DNA from: Bacteroidota bacterium
GTDB lineage: Bacteria > Bacteroidota > Bacteroidia > Chitinophagales > Chitinophagaceae
Direction of reading: 5' to 3'
Assembly (NCBI GenBank): GCA_018267965.1
Contig: JAFDXK010000001.1
Location: forward strand, 806,001-870,000
DNA: 64,000 nt
Positions 26,560 to 34,775 of this stretch are shown piece after piece (the first letter of the stretch is position 1; every line of letters starts with the position of its first letter). The notes below the pieces were generated by a model, which made no database searches, was not told the origin of the DNA, and saw only the letters and a list, made by a program, of their open reading frames with translations. The position numbers and the translations under genes were made by a program.

Positions 26560-27190
26560 TGTTTGGATTTTGTTAATATTCAGCGCTTGTACATCTCCAT
26601 ACAAGCACCTTGTTAAGCAGGATAAATCATCTTTTTCAGCCTTAGAATACAAGCCGCAATTCAACAAAAGCCTTTACAGGTGCACAGTTAACGGACGTAT
26701 TATCTTTAAAAAATTTCATCTAAGCGGAGTCCTAATTTTCAAGAGTTTAGAAAATGGCACGGTACGTGCAGTATTCCAAAATGAAATGGGATTTACCTTT
26801 TTCGATTTTGAATGGGATGTACATGATTCTTTCAACGTTAAACAGGTAATAGAACAGCTTAACAAGCCCGCATTGATCAAGACATTGAAGAAGGACTTCA
26901 ATCTATTATTGATGAAAGGGCTGAATAAGGAAACAGAAAGTTTTTATAAATCGAGTAGGGGTTATGATAACTATAGTTGTTTTACTCTTGATAACGGGGT
27001 GGCTTACTATATAAGCAGTGAAATAGGATTAAAGAAAATAGAAAACGCAGGTAAACGAAAAAAAGTATTAACGATAGATATAAACGGTAAGACAAGTAAT
27101 AAAGCAATGCCTGATTCCGTTTTCATTAATCACCACAAAGCACATTTTACGATAGAGCTACATAAAATTGAGAACCATGCTGATGAATGA
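26534..27190 (+). CDS. Lipoprotein of unknown function
   Basis: 218 residues. The N-terminus is a lipoprotein signal with lipobox FSAC (Cys19). The mature part has basic beta-strand-like stretches (GRIIFKKFHLSGVLIFKSL and LTIDINGK) resembling LolA/LolB-like open barrels, but I cannot assign a family. It starts inside the LolA-like gene and ends inside the hotdog dehydratase gene, so all three are coupled. It may serve as the outer-membrane acceptor for the LolA-like carrier (inference). Confidence 0.75.
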   Translation: MRAFLRSGSVWILLIFSACTSPYKHLVKQDKSSFSALEYKPQFNKSLYRCTVNGRIIFKKFHLSGVLIFKSLENGTVRAVFQNEMGFTFFDFEWDVHDSFNVKQVIEQLNKPALIKTLKKDFNLLLMKGLNKETESFYKSSRGYDNYSCFTLDNGVAYYISSEIGLKKIENAGKRKKVLTIDINGKTSNKAMPDSVFINHHKAHFTIELHKIENHADE

Positions 27191-27536
27191 TTTTTATAGG
27201 ATAGAATACATACAAAGGGAACCGGACAGTTTTTCTGCAAGGATTGCGTTTAATACCCAACACGATATTTTTAAGGGACACTTTCCCAATCAGCCTGTAG
27301 TGCCGGGTGTGTGCATGATGGAAATGGTAAGAGAACTCTTAGAACAGCAAATGGACAAGCATTTGTGGCTAAGGAATGCAGGTGTCGTTAAATTCTTACA
27401 ACTCATTACACCTGACGTGCAACCATTGGTAAGCGTTAGCTGGACTACTGAGGGTAGGGCATATAACGTAAATGCCTCGTTCAAGAACGAAGCATCTGAC
27501 TTATTTAAATTGACCGGTAAGTTCGAGTCGAAATAA
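27183..27536 (+). CDS. Hotdog-fold 3-hydroxyacyl-ACP dehydratase-like protein
   Basis: 117 residues from the ATG at 27183; upstream ATG 27177 or TTG 27168 are possible. The signature HFPNQPVVPGVCMMEMV is that of FabZ/FabA-type dehydratases, with His in place; the usual second catalytic Glu/Asp helix is only partly clear. It is shorter than FabZ and may act on special acyl-ACPs, as the ApeI/DarD-like dehydratases of aryl-polyene loci do. Ends one base before the convergent iscX stop. Confidence 0.82.
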   Translation: MNDFYRIEYIQREPDSFSARIAFNTQHDIFKGHFPNQPVVPGVCMMEMVRELLEQQMDKHLWLRNAGVVKFLQLITPDVQPLVSVSWTTEGRAYNVNASFKNEASDLFKLTGKFESK

Positions 27537-27776
27537 TTATTCCTGGTTATCGCGCCATTCGTACACCCAGCTTGATTGTATCATTTCAAGGTGTCCTTCA
27601 TTACTTTCTTCGCGTTTGCCCGAAAAATTCGGTATCTCTAATACCCATTCTAACAGTTCTGTAAAACGAATACGGTATATTTTACTTTCGGTAAAATCAT
27701 CGCCAAAACGTTCGTATAGTTTCAGCGCTATATCTTCATAATCATTCCAATGTATCGGCGGTTCGTAATGTGCCAT
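27537..27776 (-). CDS. iscX: IscX-like iron-sulfur assembly protein
   Basis: 79 residues, slightly longer than E. coli IscX. Features match: an N-terminal HWNDYEDIALKLYERF helix, then VRFTEL-type segment IRFTELLEWVLEIPNF, and the acidic ESNEGHLEMIQSSWVYEW end. The family binds IscS and iron and modulates Fe-S assembly. It is followed on the same strand by a [2Fe-2S] ferredoxin gene with a 29-bp gap, the same pairing as fdx-iscX in the isc operon, though the rest of that operon is absent here. Confidence 0.9.
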   Translation of the reverse strand: MAHYEPPIHWNDYEDIALKLYERFGDDFTESKIYRIRFTELLEWVLEIPNFSGKREESNEGHLEMIQSSWVYEWRDNQE

Positions 27777-27805
27777 GCTATATATGTTGCTGTAGTTTAA
27801 TAAAA

Positions 27806-28144
27806 TTAATCTCCGTGTATAGTTGATTGGTCGGGTATGGTTACTTCTATAGTGCCACTATTACCTACTTCCAATACGCATTGGCAACCTAATCTTGATT
27901 CTAGCCTTGGGTTTCTTGCTCGGTCAATGAAATCTTCTTCTTTATCAGATAATTCAGCAACCAGATCGCTGCCTTTTTCAAGATATAAATGGCAGGTGCT
28001 GCAGGCGCATACCATACCACAATTATGATGCAGTTCTATATTGTTGTCTAAAGCTACTTCTAATATGCTTTGGTCAGCGGCTACATTCTCTATCGTTATA
28101 GGCTCTAATCCTTTCTGTTCAAAATTAAACTTAATAGTGTACAT
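27806..28144 (-). CDS. fdx: Adrenodoxin-type [2Fe-2S] ferredoxin
   Basis: 112 residues from the ATG at 28144; a longer in-frame reading to 28225 lacks a good start and overlaps the DUF2520 gene. The cysteine pattern is Cys-x5-Cys-x2-Cys (NCGMVCACSTCH), then Cys in RLGCQCVL, as in vertebrate-type ferredoxins of the Isc system. It should donate electrons for Fe-S cluster assembly in the cytoplasm. It precedes iscX on the same strand. Confidence 0.9.
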   Translation of the reverse strand: MYTIKFNFEQKGLEPITIENVAADQSILEVALDNNIELHHNCGMVCACSTCHLYLEKGSDLVAELSDKEEDFIDRARNPRLESRLGCQCVLEVGNSGTIEVTIPDQSTIHGD

Positions 28145-28221
28145 GGGTACTTTTGTAATATTTGGCGCAAAGTTAAGGAATTGTAGTTGCCTTCTTATTG
28201 AAAGCTTTGATTTGGGGATAT

Positions 28222-28989
28222 TCAACCTTTATTATACATATCCCTTATAGATTGGCTCAATTTTATATATAACTCCTGCCATTGAGGGTGTTCACTGAGC
28301 ATCGTCGCTTGTCGTTGAAGGGTAGGCTCATCATTCCGTTTGGCCGGGCCTGTTTGTTGCTCGTATGGTGATGCATTGTGCAGCCTTGACACCGATTGCT
28401 CTATAATGGGTAACAATATATTGAAAGGCAGGTTATGCTCTTTGCATAATTGTTCTGAAATGGTGAATAAGTGATTGGTGAAGTTATTGCTTAAAACAGC
28501 CGTTAAGTGCAGCCATTTTCTTTGCTCTGAGCTGGTTTCGTGAGTAGTGTCAGTAAAGCTTGAAGCAATGGTTTGAATGATTTGTGCTGCTTTATCAGAT
28601 GATGCTTCCCATATAGCAGGTATGTTTCTTGTTTGTGGCAAATTATTCTTTACAATAGAATACATAGGCCATATCACACCATAGTTGTTTGCAGCATCTG
28701 ATAATATAGCCATGTCAACAGCACCGGCAGTGTGCAGTAATACTGCATTCTTAAAAGAAATGTTTTTTACAATATCTGCTATAGCGTGGTCGGAGATGGC
28801 TATGATGCAAACATCAGTATCATCACTGATGTTATTTAAATCAAAAGCCTTAGCATTTACTTCCTGAGCAAGCAGAGTAGTGTGTGCTGTATTTCTTCCA
28901 TACACAGCCTCACAGTTATGCCCTGCTTCGGTCAGCCGTTTTGCTAAGAACCATGCCGTATTGCCTGTGCCTATGATGCTGAAATTCAT
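28222..28989 (-). CDS. Rossmann/DUF2520 family NAD(P)-binding protein
   Basis: 255 residues. An N-terminal Rossmann motif (FSIIGTGNTAWFLAKRL) is followed by VYGRN and by IAISDHAI, and a helical C-terminal DUF2520 domain begins near residue 125 (PMYSIVKNN, then NNFTNHLF). Members resemble ketopantoate- or prephenate-type dehydrogenases but their substrate is unknown. The stop lies inside the next gene upstream of plsC by 4 bp overlap (28986-28989), so the pair is co-transcribed with plsC and ung. Confidence 0.87.
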   Translation of the reverse strand: MNFSIIGTGNTAWFLAKRLTEAGHNCEAVYGRNTAHTTLLAQEVNAKAFDLNNISDDTDVCIIAISDHAIADIVKNISFKNAVLLHTAGAVDMAILSDAANNYGVIWPMYSIVKNNLPQTRNIPAIWEASSDKAAQIIQTIASSFTDTTHETSSEQRKWLHLTAVLSNNFTNHLFTISEQLCKEHNLPFNILLPIIEQSVSRLHNASPYEQQTGPAKRNDEPTLQRQATMLSEHPQWQELYIKLSQSIRDMYNKG

Positions 28990-29741
28990 GATAGTCTTTC
29001 ACGGTTTTGTACATAATAATCTTCCATCACACGGTGCACTTTTTGTTTCAAGTCGCCTATATCGTCTAAGGTCAGCCCCTTCGTAGGTATAGCTTCAAGG
29101 AAATGAAAGTGTATAGATTTAGGCCTTGCCCATATTTTCTTATCGTGAGGCAATATTGTTCCTGTATTGAATATAACGCCTGGTATGATAGGTTTCTGTG
29201 CTTTGATAGCGGTAATAAAAGCACCATCATGAAAGCGTTGTATAGGTGCGGTTGATTTATTGCGAGTGCCTTCAGGATACAAACATAAGTGCAATCCCAA
29301 TTCTAACGTTTCCTGCATTTTGGTAAAGCTCTCACGACGGCTGGCTTCATCTTTTCTGTTTACCAATACAGAACCTGTTTTATATATAATTCCAAAGATG
29401 GGAATCTTCGACATCTCAATCTTAGCAAGGGTTTTATTAGGCCCCGGTATCCATGGCGATGATACAGGAATATCTACCAGCGAATTGTGATTGGTAACCA
29501 CTACATAATTCTCACCCCTCTTAAAATGCTCCTTACCTTTTCTGAATATTGGGCAACCCACAATAGGCATAAATACACCCATCCAAGCCCTGAATACAGG
29601 ATGTAGTGCCTTTGCACGCATTGGTTCGTTGAGCAATGATATCATCCAAATAGGTATAAATACAACCAGCATGGTAGCTACAAAAACTAGCATCCCGACA
29701 ATGAAGTATAACCTACCTGCTATGTTTTTAATGAGGTTCAT
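28986..29741 (-). CDS. plsC: 1-acyl-sn-glycerol-3-phosphate acyltransferase
   Basis: 251 residues. One N-terminal membrane helix (about 7-35) precedes the PlsC domain with the catalytic HX4D motif in NHNSLVD, a Gly/Asn-rich loop, and PEGTRN. These are the hallmarks of lysophosphatidic acid acyltransferases at the inner membrane, which add the second acyl chain in phospholipid synthesis. It overlaps the ung gene by 4 bp and the DUF2520 gene by 4 bp. Confidence 0.92.
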   Translation of the reverse strand: MNLIKNIAGRLYFIVGMLVFVATMLVVFIPIWMISLLNEPMRAKALHPVFRAWMGVFMPIVGCPIFRKGKEHFKRGENYVVVTNHNSLVDIPVSSPWIPGPNKTLAKIEMSKIPIFGIIYKTGSVLVNRKDEASRRESFTKMQETLELGLHLCLYPEGTRNKSTAPIQRFHDGAFITAIKAQKPIIPGVIFNTGTILPHDKKIWARPKSIHFHFLEAIPTKGLTLDDIGDLKQKVHRVMEDYYVQNRERLS

Positions 29742-30412
29742 GATAGCGCCCAGTCTATTGGTTTTAGTCCAAGATTATGCAGCCATTTATTGGCTTTGCT
29801 GAAATGCCCACTACCAAAGAAGCCATTGTGTGCAGACAGTGGTGAAGGATGTGCAGATGTGAGCACTAAATGTTTATTCTTATCTATCAACTCTTGTTTA
29901 GATTTGGCAAAGCTACCCCAAAGCATAAATACTACATGCTCTTTCTTGTCAGATATCAATTTAATCACATCATCGGTAAAATGATGCCAACCTATTTTGC
30001 TATGCGACATTGGTTGATGCGCTTCTACCGTCAATGCAGCATTCAGCATTAGCACACCTTGCTCTGCCCATTTTTCAAGGTTGCCATGATTAGGTATATC
30101 TATTCCTAAATCTTCACGTTGTTCTTTAAAGATATTGACGAGTGAGGGCGGTGGTGCAACGCCAAGCGGTACAGAGAAAGATAGGCCATGTGCCTGTCCG
30201 GGATTGTGATACGGGTCTTGCCCCAATATCACTACCTTTACTTTATCGAAAGGCGTTGTGTTGAATGCGTTAAATATCAGCTTGCCGGGAGGGTATATGA
30301 CTTTGCCGGCAGCTTTTTCAACCTTCAGGAATTTTACAATCTCACTGAAATACGGCTTCGCAAATTCCGATTGCAACTGTTCTTTCCAGCTGTTTTCTAT
30401 TTGCACATCCAT
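29738..30412 (-). CDS. ung: Uracil-DNA glycosylase, family 1
   Basis: 224 residues, normal size. Motif 1 [17 protein letters not shown] includes the catalytic Asp; the [14 protein letters not shown] loop carries the second conserved His. The enzyme removes uracil from DNA. It heads a coupled run with plsC and DUF2520. Confidence 0.96.
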   Translation of the reverse strand: MDVQIENSWKEQLQSEFAKPYFSEIVKFLKVEKAAGKVIYPPGKLIFNAFNTTPFDKVKVVILGQDPYHNPGQAHGLSFSVPLGVAPPPSLVNIFKEQREDLGIDIPNHGNLEKWAEQGVLMLNAALTVEAHQPMSHSKIGWHHFTDDVIKLISDKKEHVVFMLWGSFAKSKQELIDKNKHLVLTSAHPSPLSAHNGFFGSGHFSKANKWLHNLGLKPIDWALS

Positions 30413-30435
30413 ACTTACTATATTATCTGTTGCTA

Positions 30436-30972
30436 TTATTGTTTTGGTGGAATGTAACGAGGGTTAGTGTTAGGTTTTTTATCGTTGGTAGCAGGCTTTG
30501 TTGGTTGGCTATTGCCAGGTGTTTCCATAACAGTGAAATTTCCGCATACTGACTTGGAGCCTTTTACTTGTGATAATACTATCAGGTACATATCTGTTTT
30601 GTCAGGCACAAAAGAATATACAATGACATTGCTATTGATGGGGTCTTTGATAATACGTTCATCAAGTTTAGTATCCTGCCCATCATACATTTCCATCACA
30701 ATTTTTCTTGACTCTTTGCTACCCACATATATAAACTGGTATAGTTTCCCTTTCATCATTTGTATGCCTATTGGAGTAGGCTGCCTCGATTCCATGGTTA
30801 TCATTGCATCTTTATAAACCGTAAGCCCCTGACTCATAAAACCGCGCTTGATTTGTTCGGCCTGTAAGCGAACAGCCTTATCATCGCATCCTAATTGTGG
30901 TTGGTCTTGAGCATGTACTGTATAAGACAGGATGCAACATAGAAGCGATAACGACAAAGCTATTTTGCGCAT
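30436..30972 (-). CDS. Exported hypothetical protein
   Basis: 178 residues from the ATG at 30972; an in-frame ATG at 31014 adds an unlikely 14 residues before the signal peptide [22 protein letters not shown]. The mature protein has one Cys near DDKAVRL and another in KSVCGNF, a [12 protein letters not shown]-like beta region, and ends in a Pro/Lys-rich stretch ([12 protein letters not shown]). No family recognised; a periplasmic or surface beta-sandwich is likely. Confidence 0.72.
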   Translation of the reverse strand: MRKIALSLSLLCCILSYTVHAQDQPQLGCDDKAVRLQAEQIKRGFMSQGLTVYKDAMITMESRQPTPIGIQMMKGKLYQFIYVGSKESRKIVMEMYDGQDTKLDERIIKDPINSNVIVYSFVPDKTDMYLIVLSQVKGSKSVCGNFTVMETPGNSQPTKPATNDKKPNTNPRYIPPKQ

Positions 30973-31025
30973 ATTGAAATGATTTGTAAAACGAAGATAT
31001 AAGAAAAGGAGCATTTATATAGACA

Positions 31026-31355
31026 TTACAGCCCCTTCGTTTTAGAAAACAGGTTAATGACCATCACACCTATAAGTATCAATGCCATACCTGCAATAGC
31101 AGGCCCATCGGGTATTTGTTTGTATAGTATAATGCCAGCGGTGGTAACCAGCACTATACCAATACCAGACCATAGTGCATAACTGATGCCAACAGGCATT
31201 AACTTAACTGTAATACTTAGAAAATATAACGCCAAACCATAGCCTACTAATACAATAACACTTGGCCAAAGCTTAGTGAAACCTTCTGATGCTTTGAGAC
31301 TGCTTGTTGCCAGTACCTCTGATACTATAGCAATTAACAAATACACATATTTCAT
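31026..31355 (-). CDS. Small multidrug resistance (SMR) efflux protein
   Basis: 109 residues with four hydrophobic helices. The conserved membrane Glu is at position 13 in IVSEVLATSSLKASEGF, as in EmrE Glu14, and helix 3 carries ISYALWSGIGIVLVT. Members form dual-topology dimers that exchange protons for quaternary ammonium compounds or guanidinium. The sequence is closer to the EmrE/Qac type than to the SugE type, but substrate is unknown. Confidence 0.92.
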   Translation of the reverse strand: MKYVYLLIAIVSEVLATSSLKASEGFTKLWPSVIVLVGYGLALYFLSITVKLMPVGISYALWSGIGIVLVTTAGIILYKQIPDGPAIAGMALILIGVMVINLFSKTKGL

Positions 31356-31386
31356 ACAGCTAAGATAGCTGAATATTATGGGTACA

Positions 31387-32265
31387 TTAAATTATCTCTG
31401 CAACGTGTTTTTTGATGTTGGCAGAAATTTTATCCATAGGTAAGTCATTACTGTCTCTGCCAAACGGGTCTTCAATTTCTTCTGCTATCAATTCAAGGCT
31501 GGCCAAAACATAAAATACAATTGCTGTAACGGGTATCACTAAGTAATGCAGGCTATGAGTGAACCCCAGTGGGAGCGTCATGATATATATGAAAATAAAC
31601 TTTTTGATGAATGAACTGTAGGAAAAAGGAATGGGTGTATTCTTAATGCGTTCACAAGCGCCACAGATGTCCGTAAAACTCATTAGCTCAGCATTAATAT
31701 ACAATAATTGTTCTCCCGATAGGAGGCTTTGCTTATGCAGTGCCTGCACTTTATTGAAAAGCATATCTGCTACCTGGTTGGGGTGATGTTTTGATGCATC
31801 TATTTGTTTTAGTTCGGGATGTTCATATTCATCAAGAGAAAACATTGTGGCCTCTGCAATAAGATGGTCTCTGAGAATGGCAGCATACAAAGGGATAATG
31901 CGCCTGAAGAACTTTCGGGTTTCTACATCTTCTGTTGGTAAAAGGCTATTAAGTTTTAGAGCAAGGTTTCTGCTGTTGTTTACCAATGAACCCCAAAGTT
32001 TGCGTCCTTCCCACCAACGGTCGTAAGCAGTATTAGTACGAAATACCAGCAGTAGTGATAGCACCAACCCCAGGAGGTTATGCAGCATATAGAGATTCTT
32101 CAGGTGGTCGCTAATATCATTATCTGTAAAGCGAAGCTCGAGGTAGGCTATGCCAAAAGCATACAAAGAGATAAGAATAATCAGTGGGAACAGTTTTCTA
32201 AGTGTATCATACTTATGAAACTGAAATAAAATACTAAACCAATGTTTTGGATTATAGATTTTCAT
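31387..32265 (-). CDS. Bestrophin-like (UPF0187) ion channel
   Basis: 292 residues with N- and C-terminal pairs of hydrophobic helices and the RTNTAYDRWWEGRKLWG signature of bacterial bestrophins. Bacterial homologues form pentameric cation or anion channels in the inner membrane. It ends 32 bp from the SMR gene and begins 6 bp after the FAH-family gene, both on the minus strand. Confidence 0.9.
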   Translation of the reverse strand: MKIYNPKHWFSILFQFHKYDTLRKLFPLIILISLYAFGIAYLELRFTDNDISDHLKNLYMLHNLLGLVLSLLLVFRTNTAYDRWWEGRKLWGSLVNNSRNLALKLNSLLPTEDVETRKFFRRIIPLYAAILRDHLIAEATMFSLDEYEHPELKQIDASKHHPNQVADMLFNKVQALHKQSLLSGEQLLYINAELMSFTDICGACERIKNTPIPFSYSSFIKKFIFIYIMTLPLGFTHSLHYLVIPVTAIVFYVLASLELIAEEIEDPFGRDSNDLPMDKISANIKKHVAEII

Positions 32266-32270
32266 GCCTG

Positions 32271-32882
32271 TTACCTGATATCAACATCTAAAAGTTTTTC
32301 AGAACCGATAAAGCCTTCCAGTTTATCATACACACTTACAGGGCCTACACCTGCAGGCGTACCGGTAAATATTACATCACCAATGTTGAGTGTAAAATAT
32401 TGCGATACATACTCTACAATTTTATTGATGTTGAATATCATATCGGCGCTATTGCCATCTTGCACTACTTTATCATTCAGCTTTAAATGAAATTTAATGT
32501 TATTCAGGTTCATATCCGGTGTAATAGGTATGAATTTGCCTAATGCTGCCGAACAGTCAAATGCTTTGGCAATCTCCCAGGGCAAGCCTTTGGCTTTTTG
32601 TTTTTGCTGCAGGTCGCGGGCAGTAAAATCAAGTCCTACGGTTATCTCATTATAATATTTAGGAGCGAATTTCTCCTTTATATATTTTCCATTCTTGCAT
32701 ATTTTAACCACCAGCTCACATTCATAATGCAAATCATCTGTAAACTCAGGATAGTACAATGGTTTATCTGGGAACAATAATGCACTGCGGGGTTTCAGGA
32801 AAATAACAGGGTCTGAGGGTACCTCATTATTTAGTTCTTTTGCGTGTTCGGCGTAATTTCGCCCGATACAAATCATTTTCAT
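32271..32882 (-). CDS. Fumarylacetoacetate hydrolase family protein
   Basis: 203 residues from the ATG at 32882 (ATG at 32876 is nearly as good). The fold signature starts ICIGRNYAEHAKEL and contains the metal-binding HYECELVVKI and DFTARDLQQKQKAKGLPWEIAK; the C-terminal FTGTPAGVGP loop is complete. Members act as acylpyruvases or oxaloacetate decarboxylases. Length matches single-domain FAHD1-like proteins. The start lies just 14 bp from that of the divergent thioesterase gene. Confidence 0.9.
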   Translation of the reverse strand: MKMICIGRNYAEHAKELNNEVPSDPVIFLKPRSALLFPDKPLYYPEFTDDLHYECELVVKICKNGKYIKEKFAPKYYNEITVGLDFTARDLQQKQKAKGLPWEIAKAFDCSAALGKFIPITPDMNLNNIKFHLKLNDKVVQDGNSADMIFNINKIVEYVSQYFTLNIGDVIFTGTPAGVGPVSVYDKLEGFIGSEKLLDVDIR

Positions 32883-32896
32883 ATATACGCTACAAT

Positions 32897-33340
32897 ATGG
32901 GTCGTGTAAAAATAAAGTTTCCAACTGAAAAACAATTGTTTAGTACATCGATACCTGTAAGGATAGGCGATATTAATTATGGCAATCATTTGGGCAATGA
33001 TTCCGTGTTGTCTATTATACACGAATCGCGGATGCAAATGCTGTGTGTATGGGGTGGAGATGAGTTGAATATACTGGGAAATAGCCTGATAATGGCAGAT
33101 GTGATGATAGCGTACAAGGGCGAAGCTTTTTACGGAGATGTATTAGAAATCACTATATATTCGGATGAGGTAACAGACCGTTCCTTTGATTTGCTATATA
33201 GGATAGAAACGGTGAGGAATAATGAGCGAATGCCTATCGCACATGCAAAGACAGGTATGATATGTTTTGATTATAATAGCCGTACAATAGTGGTAATGAA
33301 CGATGCTTTAAAAAATAGGCTTACGATACCTTCTTTTTAA
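32897..33340 (+). CDS. Acyl-CoA thioesterase, hotdog fold
   Basis: 147 residues from the ATG at 32897; a longer reading upstream overlaps the divergent FAH gene. The 4HBT domain has IPVRIGDINYGNHLGNDSVLSIIHESR, with Asp in the standard position. It probably hydrolyses acyl-CoA in the cytoplasm. The tRNA-Met gene follows downstream with its own promoter box. Confidence 0.86.
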   Translation: MGRVKIKFPTEKQLFSTSIPVRIGDINYGNHLGNDSVLSIIHESRMQMLCVWGGDELNILGNSLIMADVMIAYKGEAFYGDVLEITIYSDEVTDRSFDLLYRIETVRNNERMPIAHAKTGMICFDYNSRTIVVMNDALKNRLTIPSF

Positions 33341-33351
33341 TGATTTTACCT

Positions 33352-33359
33352 TACCTTTG
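33352..33359 (+). promoter_or_regulatory. Promoter -7 box of tRNA-Met (TACCTTTG)
   Basis: An exact TAnnTTTG match ends 13 bp before the mature 5' end of the tRNA. Confidence 0.6.
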
Positions 33360-33372
33360 CCATCCCAAAAAT

Positions 33373-33446
33373 GGCGAGGTAGCTCAGATGGTTAGAGCGC
33401 AGGATTCATAACCCTGAGGTCACGGGTTCAACTCCCGTCTTCGCTA
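33373..33446 (+). tRNA. tRNA-Met (CAT)
   Basis: A 74-nt cloverleaf can be drawn by eye: acceptor GGCGAGG / CTTCGCT with two G-U pairs, D arm GCTC/GAGC, anticodon CAT in loop TTCATAA, 5-nt variable loop, T arm ACGGG/CCCGT, discriminator A. The lowest anticodon-stem pair is an A-C mismatch. CCA is not encoded. Position 26 G and the body resemble elongator tRNA-Met rather than initiator (no G-C triplet set of the initiator). A lysidine-type tRNA-Ile2 is the alternative for a CAT anticodon but the body argues against it. Confidence 0.9.
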
Positions 33447-33449
33447 CAT

Positions 33450-33468
33450 AAGGGAGTAATCCCTTTTT
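33450..33468 (+). terminator. First terminator after tRNA-Met
   Basis: A short stem AAGGGA / TCCCTT (33450-33455, 33460-33465) with a GTAA loop is followed by TTT. It begins 4 nt after the tRNA discriminator. Confidence 0.65.
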
Positions 33469-33470
33469 AA

Positions 33471-33505
33471 AAGGACTGTTCGGTAACGAACAGTCCTTTC
33501 TTTTT
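33471..33505 (+). terminator. Second, strong terminator after tRNA-Met
   Basis: A 12-bp perfect stem (33471-33482 and 33487-33498) with a GTAA loop is followed by TCTTTTT. The top of the stem is CTGTTCG / CGAACAG, the same word pair found in the palindromic blocks near 1200 and 1960. Confidence 0.92.
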
Positions 33506-33677
33506 AATGACGCGGCTTTGGACATAAAAACGGTAGCAGTAGGGTGTTCGAGAGTTTTCATTTTGATACAACTATATGCTATTCATAAATTGGATTGGAT
33601 CCTAAATATGAATAGCACAACTTGAAATAGAAGATAGGGGTTTTTTACATGTTTTTATGTGATTGAATCTTTTCCTT

Positions 33678-34772
33678 TCAACGATATGCTAATTGTTTGC
33701 CACCTATTCTTTGTCCCTCTTTGATTTCAAAAGATGCATTTACAACTACTTTGTCCCCAGTCTGTAGAGATCCAAATACCTCTGTAGAATCTTCTTTTTC
33801 ATTACCCTCGGTAACATCAACCCATAAAGTCTTCTCATTTCGAACAGCTACAACATACTTTTTCTCAGTGGTGGTAACGACTGCGGTTTTGGGGACTACA
33901 AATGCTTTAGCATTACCTTTTTCTGGCAACAATACTTCTGCATACATCCCGGCTTTGAATTTATGTGCTACATTAGGTACATCAATTTCTACGGTTTCTG
34001 TTCTATAATTGTCATTTAAGCATCCTGATGAACGCGATATTTTGCCCGAAAATACTTCACCAGGTAAAGCATTAAGTGAAAACTTCACGTCACCGTTACT
34101 CACTTGAGAACTGTATTGCTCGGGTATGCTTATGATTAGACGCAATTTGTCTTGTTGTTGTATTACCAACATAGGTTTGTTATTACTGCCATTAGTGCCT
34201 ACTAAAGCGCCCGGGTGTACATTCCTTTCTGTAATAATACCGTCAAATGGTGCATTAACGGATAAATAATTGTTCATAGCAATTTGTGCTTTGTAATTTG
34301 CTTCTTCTGCCTGCATAGTAGCAAGTTCAGCATTCATTTTAGCCTTAGCAGCTGACAAGTCATATGGTGAGATTGTTCCCGGTGTTTTATTTGTTTCCAT
34401 AAGGCGTTCATATTTTTCTTTACTTGTTTCGTACATTGTTTGTGATTGTACAAAACGTAATCTTGCTGCTGCGAGATTTTGCTGCATTTCCGGAGCTTCC
34501 AACTTGAGAAGTAGCTGCCCTTTTTTGACATGAGTCCCCCTATCTACGTAAATTTCTTTCAGGAAGCCGTTTACTTTAGGAAATATTTGCACAAATTCGT
34601 ATGGTTGCAATACGCCGGGCAATTGCACTTCCTGTCCTAACTGTCGTTTTTCAACATTCATTAGTTGCAGTTCTTGTTTATTTTCAATTTTAGTTTTTTT
34701 GTCAGAATGATTGCATGACTGGCTAATTATGGTTACGGCCATCAATGCAAGTATTACCATTGTTTTTTTCAT
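33678..34772 (-). CDS. RND efflux periplasmic adaptor (membrane fusion protein), lipoprotein
   Basis: 364 residues. A signal peptide ends at a lipobox near SQSC (Cys20). Features of HlyD/AcrA-type adaptors follow: a beta-barrel and lipoyl half motif (FLKEIYVDRGTHVKKGQLLLKLEAPE), a helical hairpin about 90-155, the other lipoyl half (NAPFDGIITERNVHPGALV), then the beta-barrel and membrane-proximal domain. It links the inner-membrane pump (next gene) with the TolC-type channel. The stop is followed by 230 bp without a gene. The pump gene precedes it by 3 bp on the same strand. Confidence 0.92.
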   Translation of the reverse strand: MKKTMVILALMAVTIISQSCNHSDKKTKIENKQELQLMNVEKRQLGQEVQLPGVLQPYEFVQIFPKVNGFLKEIYVDRGTHVKKGQLLLKLEAPEMQQNLAAARLRFVQSQTMYETSKEKYERLMETNKTPGTISPYDLSAAKAKMNAELATMQAEEANYKAQIAMNNYLSVNAPFDGIITERNVHPGALVGTNGSNNKPMLVIQQQDKLRLIISIPEQYSSQVSNGDVKFSLNALPGEVFSGKISRSSGCLNDNYRTETVEIDVPNVAHKFKAGMYAEVLLPEKGNAKAFVVPKTAVVTTTEKKYVVAVRNEKTLWVDVTEGNEKEDSTEVFGSLQTGDKVVVNASFEIKEGQRIGGKQLAYR

Positions 34773-34775
34773 AAC

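Noticed and set aside
28145-28225. Longer N-terminus of the ferredoxin
   Set aside because: The added residues overlap the DUF2520 gene end and are not part of the ferredoxin fold.
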